Shown here: positions 16,736-20,820 of the stretch, in pieces | Layout: every line of letters begins with the position of its first letter | Numbering within the stretch: position 1 is the first letter of the stretch | Source: Ignavibacteria bacterium | GTDB taxonomy: Bacteria > Bacteroidota > Ignavibacteria > Tepidaquicellales > Tepidaquicellaceae | Reading direction: 5' to 3' | Length of the DNA: 20,820 nucleotides | Assembly: GCA_016716125.1 (NCBI GenBank) | Contig: JADJWZ010000013.1 | Span: forward strand, 1-20,820 | The notes under the pieces: generated by a model | Database searches by the model: none | Seen by the model: only the letters and a program-made list of their open reading frames with translations | What the model was told of the DNA's origin: nothing | Position numbers and translations under genes: made by a program

Positions 16736-17890
16736 TATTTTTTATATATTCTTTTTACCCTGGATGAAAGGTTGCACGTTATTTCATATGAAATTGTATC
16801 TGTAAGCGAGGCAGTATATGCGCCGGATAATTTCTGCCAAATAATTCCGCTTCGTCATTTTATATTTATTTATCTTTCATTCCAATGTCTGCCATTATCC
16901 AGTCCATACAGACCGTCCCTGCTACTTTGTATAATTTTCCGTTAATAAATATTTTCGACAGATTACTTAATGATCTCGGATAACCGTCTCCGTAACCCGC
17001 CGGTATTGATGCAATTCGCGTACGCCTGTTTGTGTAAAACGTTCTGCCGTAAGATATGCTTTCTCCTTTATTGAGCTCCTTGATAAATTTAATTTTAGAT
17101 TTAAGTGACATTACCGGTTCAATCCCAATTCTGTGTTTTTTACTTTCTTCTCGTCAGGATAAAATCCATATAAAGATATTCCCGGTCTTACCATGTTAAA
17201 ATATCCGTCACTGAAATTTAATATGCCCCCGGTATTACTTATATGTCTGAGTTCAAACTTTAAAATACTCTCTTCTATTGCTTTTACAACTTCTTTGAAT
17301 TTTCTTAACTGAAGTTCGAGTATCTGTTGCCCGGTATTTCGCTTGTTGCAAAATGAGAATAAAATTCCTTGACATTAATGTTTTTAATTTGGAAATTTCT
17401 GCCGCTGTATCATAAGCGTCCTCAGTCCTAATTCCGGTTCTGTTAATTCCCGTATCTACCTGTATGTGTATCACAGGTTTTCTGTTTAATTTCTTACCAA
17501 CATCATTCAGCATTTTCGCAGACCGGAGGTCAGCTACGGAAAACTCTATATTCCTTCCGGCTAAGTTTTCTGTCAGTTCGTTTTTTTCGGTGATTAATCC
17601 CAGACACAGTATCGGAACCTTATGGAAGTTTTCGAATCAAGGTAATTTCTTAACGATGCTGTTTCTGTGTAATCCGCTGTACCGAGATAATCAGTGCCTA
17701 ACCGGGAAAGCGTTTCAGCCATTTCGCTCATTCCGTGACCGTAAGCGTTTGCTTTTACTATCGAACAAATTTTAGTATCCCTTTTCTTACTTCGGGCATA
17801 CTCTCTTTTTTTTCAATTATTTGTGAAAATTTTCAGATCTATTTCAGCAAATGTGTCACTGAAATTTTTATCATCGGACTTCAGATTCAT
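16735..17890 (-). CDS. alr: Alanine racemase (several frameshifts)
   Basis: The rebuilt protein is about 380 residues, the usual length. ATG at 17890 gives MNLKSDDKNFSDTFAEIDL. The pyridoxal-phosphate lysine motif VKANAYGHGMSEMAETLS is near 17757-17705, followed by LGTDYLGTADYTE, ITEKNELTENLAGRNIEFSV and HIQVDTGINRTGI. Further blocks are FYSHFATSE, NTGGILNFSDGYFNMVRPGI (the RPG motif), KGESISYGRTF with the second catalytic tyrosine, SIPAGYGDGYPRSLSN and VAGTVCMDWIMADIG. The end ELFGRNYPA, YEITCNLSSRVKRIYKK stops at 16735. The enzyme interconverts L- and D-alanine for peptidoglycan. At least five indels interrupt it. It is divergent from dnaA across the putative origin. A TACTTTGACAA sequence directly before the start could be a Bacteroidota-like promoter with a very short leader, a weak suggestion. 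Confidence 0.92.
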
Positions 17891-18310
17891 TTGTCAAAGT
17901 AAAAAAACTATTCGCTAAAAAGAATTTATTTATTTGTCTATTCAATATCCCTTTTAAACTTTTTTCAATTTTTTTAAAATTATTTTAAAATCAAACTTGA
18001 AAATAATTTTGAGTTTGTTTAATATATACCAAGGAAAATAAGAACAAAAACCCTGTTAATACATTGTTAATAACTTTTTGGGAAGGGTTTTTGCGGAGCT
18101 TGCTGGCAAGCCTGACTAAACGCTTATTAACAAAAAATGTTAGTAAGTTTCCCCTGGTATTTTAACTTCTATACTTATAAGGGCTTTAACTGCTTCCATC
18201 TTTATTGGTAATTTTGTTAATATTCTTATTTTTGCGATTTGAACCTGCCGGTCCATAAAGTAAAATGTTAATCGGCAATGATTTGTTAATAATTTTTAAT
18301 ATTCTTAGGT
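17891..18310. other. Putative chromosomal replication origin (oriC), dnaA-proximal part
   Basis: This 420-bp gene-free gap between divergent alr and dnaA is strongly AT-rich in its left half. AAAATTATTTT (17976-17986) and AAAATAATTTT (18000-18010) are a perfect 11-bp inverted repeat, a possible unwinding element. The right half holds a cluster of one nonamer: TGTTAATAC 18054, TGTTAATAA 18065, TTATTAACA 18124 (reverse), TGTTAGTAA 18138, TGTTAATAT 18215, TGTTAATCG 18266, TGTTAATAA 18284. The reverse complement TTATTAACA differs from the usual DnaA box TTATCCACA at two central bases. A GCTTGC-TG-GCAAGC hairpin (18098-18111) sits between the boxes at 18065 and 18124. No canonical TTATCCACA was seen. 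Position beside dnaA plus the repeats make origin function likely but unproven. Confidence 0.6.
18205..18234 (+). promoter_or_regulatory. Possible Bacteroidota-type dnaA promoter
   Basis: TATTTTTG (18227-18234) fits the TAnnTTTG minus-7 element of Bacteroidota promoters. A TTG at 18205-18207 lies about 19 bases before it, in the place of the minus-33 element. The dnaA start is 77 bp downstream. One putative DnaA box (18215-18223) lies between the two elements, which would allow autoregulation. Low-complexity AT-rich context makes chance matches easy. Confidence 0.3.
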
Positions 18311-19831
18311 GTGATAAATTTCTCTGCTGCCGGATCCCAAAAAAATAAAAACTCTGACACTAAAACAGTAACCGAAAATTCTATACCTTCCGAAACCTCT
18401 GCAAAGACTGAGCTGATTTGGAAAAAATTTCTGGAACTGCTTTCTGATAGTCTTAAAGCCGGCGAAATTAATACCTGGTTTTCCGTTATAGTTCCTAAAA
18501 GTTTTAAGGATAATGTTCTCACCATTTCTGTTCCAAGCGAAGATTATTACAGTCTGATAGAAAGCAGATATAACAAAATTATTTCCTCAATTACAGAATC
18601 TCTCCTCGGCCCCGAGGGTAAGCTTAATCTATGAAATTTCTCAATATGGTCTTTTTCGGAGAAAATGAATCCGAAAACCAAAAAGTGAATATTAATAAAT
18701 CCGCCAAAGAAAAATCTTTATTCGAAAACATAAGCGTTAATGCCGAAACCTGACTTCTGATCCGTACAATAATTTTTCAAGCAACTTAAATCAAAAACAT
18801 CTCTTCGAAAATTTTATTAAAGGTGAAAGCAATGAGCTTGCGGTTGCAGCCGCTTTTGCAATTTCCAATAACCCCGGTAAAACTTATAATCCGTTTTTTG
18901 TTTACGGCGGTGTTGGTCTCGGAAAGACTCACCTAATTCAGGCTATTGGAAATGAAATTTTAAAAAAAGAACCGGATATGAAAGTTTATTACACTACCGC
19001 TCCGGATTTACAACGCACTTACAAATAACATCCTTTCAGAACAGGATCGATTTTTCTTCCAACAGAAACGGGACTAAAAAACTTGACTCGTTTTATAAAT
19101 CCCTTGACGTTCTTATACTTGACGATGTGCAGTATCTCAGCGGAAAAAGAAAAACGCAGGATTTTGTGTATCAGATATTTAATACCTTATACAACGACAA
19201 AAACATATAATTTTTTCCAGCGATAAACCAATCAACCAGATCAAAGGCGTAGAGGAAAGACTTATGTCGAGATTTCAATGGGGGTATAACAACCGACACA
19301 GGTGCCGAACTGGGAAATGAGAGTGGCTATCATTCAGAAAAAAATTAACAAAGCCGGCATTGAAGCCTCCGGAAGAAGTTGTTCACTTTATTGCTTCAAA
19401 TGTTAAAGACAGCATCCGAACCATCGAAGGATGTATTGGCGGAATTATTGCCGACAGCGTATTAAGATATAACGGAGAGATTAATCTGAGATTGCTGAAA
19501 ATGTAATTGAAGAGTCGTTTGTACTGTAAGGCGCGCAAAGAATATTTCAATCGAAAATATTATTTATACTGTAGCAAATTATTACAAAATATCCGAGAAC
19601 CAAATTCTGTCCAGAAAGCGCACAAAGGAAATTGCTTTTGCCAGACAGGTCGCAATGCATCTTGCAAAAGAACTTACTCCTCTGACACTTGAATCCATAG
19701 GACTTAATTTCGGAGGGAAAGACCACGCAACCGTTCTTTATGCAAACAACATCATCTCCAACCTCATTAAAAAAGACAGCGACGTCTTAAATCAGATCCT
19801 TGAGATAAAAGACCATCTCAAGAATCTCTGA
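18311..19831 (+). CDS. dnaA: DnaA, chromosomal replication initiator (many frameshifts)
   Basis: The rebuilt protein is about 500 residues, starting with GTG at 18311. Domain I: KTELIWKKFLELLSDSLKAG, INTWFSVIVPKSF. A long variable linker follows. Domain III (AAA+): FENFIKGESNELAVAAAFAI, Walker A GGVGLGKTHLIQAIGN (about 18904), Walker B DVLILDDVQYLSGKRKTQDF (about 19107), sensor 1 IIFSSDKPINQIKGVEERL, arginine finger region MSRFQWG. Domain IV: ENQILSRKRTKEIAFARQVA, LTLESIGLNFGGKDHATVLY. The DNA-binding signature GRDHTTV reads GKDHATV, with His kept and the following Thr replaced by Ala. At least seven indels interrupt it (for example near 18633, 18752, 19010, 19208, 19278, 19503, 19610). Since DnaA is essential, these are almost certainly sequence errors. 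It is followed by recN after a 324-bp gap. Confidence 0.95.
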
Positions 19832-20155
19832 TCTTAATTCTAAATAGTACTAATATTAATTTTCATTTTCTCCGCAGAGTTTTTATTATAAATGATCTCA
19901 ATTCGATTATTATATTTGATCTGATGATGTCAGTATTATATCAGTAACTTATTAATAAATTGTAATTACTGACATTTTTATTTAAAATTTTACTCTCTTT
20001 TATCTTCAGTTGTTAATATTTTCTTTTTATTTAAGCTACTTTTATTAACAAGTTATCAGACAATTTTATGGCTGATACATTGAGGTTTATTTAATTACTT
20101 GACGATTATGAACTCCACTGTTACTGCTACTAATTTTTTATATATATAATTAATA
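19832..20155. other. AT-rich gap between dnaA and recN with further nonamer copies
   Basis: No gene is visible in these 324 bp. They contain TGTTAATAT (20011-20019) and TTATTAACA (20042-20050), the same nonamer that clusters upstream of dnaA, and an inverted repeat TCAGTAA (19941-19947) / TTACTGA (19966-19972). A bipartite origin flanking dnaA, as known from Bacillus and Helicobacter, would look like this. The recN promoter must also lie here but I could not pick it out. Confidence 0.4.
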
Positions 20156-20820
20156 ATGATAGAGTAGTTATTTTATTGGGTTCACTCTTATAATAAAAGC
20201 AGTTTGAAATAAACTTTTTACCGGCGGTTTGAATATTTTAACGGAGACTGCGTGTAAGTCTATTATTCTTGATGTCTGTCGTTGCTCGGGAGAGAGAAAT
20301 TAATCATTCAAAATAAAGAAGAGCGATGATAAGTTGATAGCAGAAGGTCAGTTCAATTTTTACCGAAAATAAACCGTAAGTCAACTTTAACGAATTATTT
20401 CCGAAGAGGACTTTTCCGGATATCTTATATTGAGAATGGAGATAAATAATAAAAGGATCAAATAGATGTTTTATTAACGTACAATTCTGTTAATATTTGA
20501 AGATATGAAAAATTCGGTGATGCCGTGATAGATATCCACTCAAAACGAGCATCAGTCTCTTCTAATAAAGAAACACATTTGAATATTCTCGATAATTATA
20601 TTTCAGACCAGAAAAGTATTAGTGAATATGAAAAGGATTTTTTGAATTTAAAATATGATCTCTGAATATTCTTGATCTCATCTCAAAAAAGATGATATTA
20701 TCAAAGGCAAGAAAAAATTTTTAGATCATGAATTAAAAAGAGATAAATAATATAAATATCAGTGAAGGCGAAGACACAGAGATAGAGTCAGCACTAATCA
20801 AACTTGAAAACCCGAAGAAA
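20156..20820 (+). CDS. recN: RecN, DNA repair ATPase, 3'-partial and heavily frameshifted
   Basis: No long open frame exists here, but joining short stretches gives the N-terminal part of RecN. The pieces in order are FTLI then KAV (about 20180), GGLNILT followed by a damaged Walker A where relatives have TGETGAGKS and the window keeps ET, then A/C, then KSIILD (20225-20265), then SDDKLIAEGQFNF (about 20320), EEDFSGYLILRMEINNK (20405-20450), GSNRCFIN (about 20453-20478), KFGDAVIDIHS (20508-20550) and, after one added base, QNEHQSLLNKETHLNILDNY. The last matches the GQHEHQ hinge of RecN. The tail FLDHELKEINNINISEGED and ALIKLENPKK continues past the window. RecN is an SMC-like protein in double-strand break repair. 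At least six indels occur in 660 bp, the worst-damaged part of the window. The ATG at 20156 is the best start by alignment. Confidence 0.72.

Noticed and set aside
17891..18310. CRISPR array from the repeated TGTTAATA units
   Set aside because: The units are 9 bp, irregularly spaced and in both orientations, with no longer conserved repeat and no cas gene nearby.
18311..19831. Programmed ribosomal frameshifting in dnaA
   Set aside because: There are at least seven breaks in both directions and most lack a slippery site followed by a structure; the same pattern occurs in unrelated genes.
1..20820. tRNA, rRNA, insertion sequences or prophage genes
   Set aside because: No cloverleaf-like CCA arms, rRNA signatures, transposase motifs or terminal inverted repeats with target duplications were seen by eye.

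Overview
The window looks like a chromosomal segment of a low-GC, non-fermentative bacterium of the Bacteroidota/Ignavibacteria/Chlorobi (FCB) group. The evidence is the AT-rich composition, weak or absent Shine-Dalgarno sites, a possible Bacteroidota-type promoter in front of dnaA, a methylmalonyl-CoA epimerase, and an octaheme tetrathionate reductase-like cluster with paired YeeE/YedE proteins. The phylum call is inference from gene content. The sequence itself carries a very high density of one- and two-base insertions and deletions. Nearly every gene, including dnaA, alr and uvrC, must be read by hopping between frames. I therefore rebuilt genes across frameshifts and give whole-gene spans rather than single open frames. 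Three genes also seem to lack internal blocks of roughly 45-100 residues.

Layout. 1-1324 (+): calcineurin-like metallophosphoesterase, entering from the left edge. 1443-5181 (-): a respiratory/sulfur operon, read from its promoter end as octaheme c-type cytochrome, b-type cytochrome, YeeE/YedE transporter, and YeeE/YedE transporter fused to a rhodanese-like domain without its catalytic cysteine. 5467-5945 (-): Dps-type ferritin, separated by a structured intergenic region from a DUF302 protein (6211-6597, +). 6624-7423 (-): GNAT acetyltransferase. 7553-8655 (+): M29 aminopeptidase. 8706-17890 (-): one long co-oriented run, read from alr: alanine racemase, an acidic protein of unknown function, a helical protein of unknown function, mannose-1-phosphate guanylyltransferase, methylmalonyl-CoA epimerase, uvrC, a GDCCVxC cysteine protein, a small unknown protein, an MscS channel, a COG3650-like lipoprotein and a secreted intradiol-dioxygenase-like protein. 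Several neighbours in this run overlap by 1-4 bases.

17891-18310 is the divergent alr/dnaA gap and looks like a replication origin. It has an AT-rich tract with an 11-bp inverted repeat, then seven copies or near copies of TGTTAATAA. dnaA (18311-19831, +) follows. After a second AT-rich gap with two more copies of the nonamer comes the 5' part of recN (20156 to the right edge), heavily corrupted but recognisable.

The most interesting points are the non-canonical putative DnaA boxes on both sides of dnaA, the sulfur/multiheme module with its cysteine-less rhodanese, two unknown proteins in the alr-manC interval (one with a palindromic DNA repeat that encodes a repeated peptide), and the three large internal deletions. 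No canonical mobile element, tRNA, rRNA or CRISPR array was seen.
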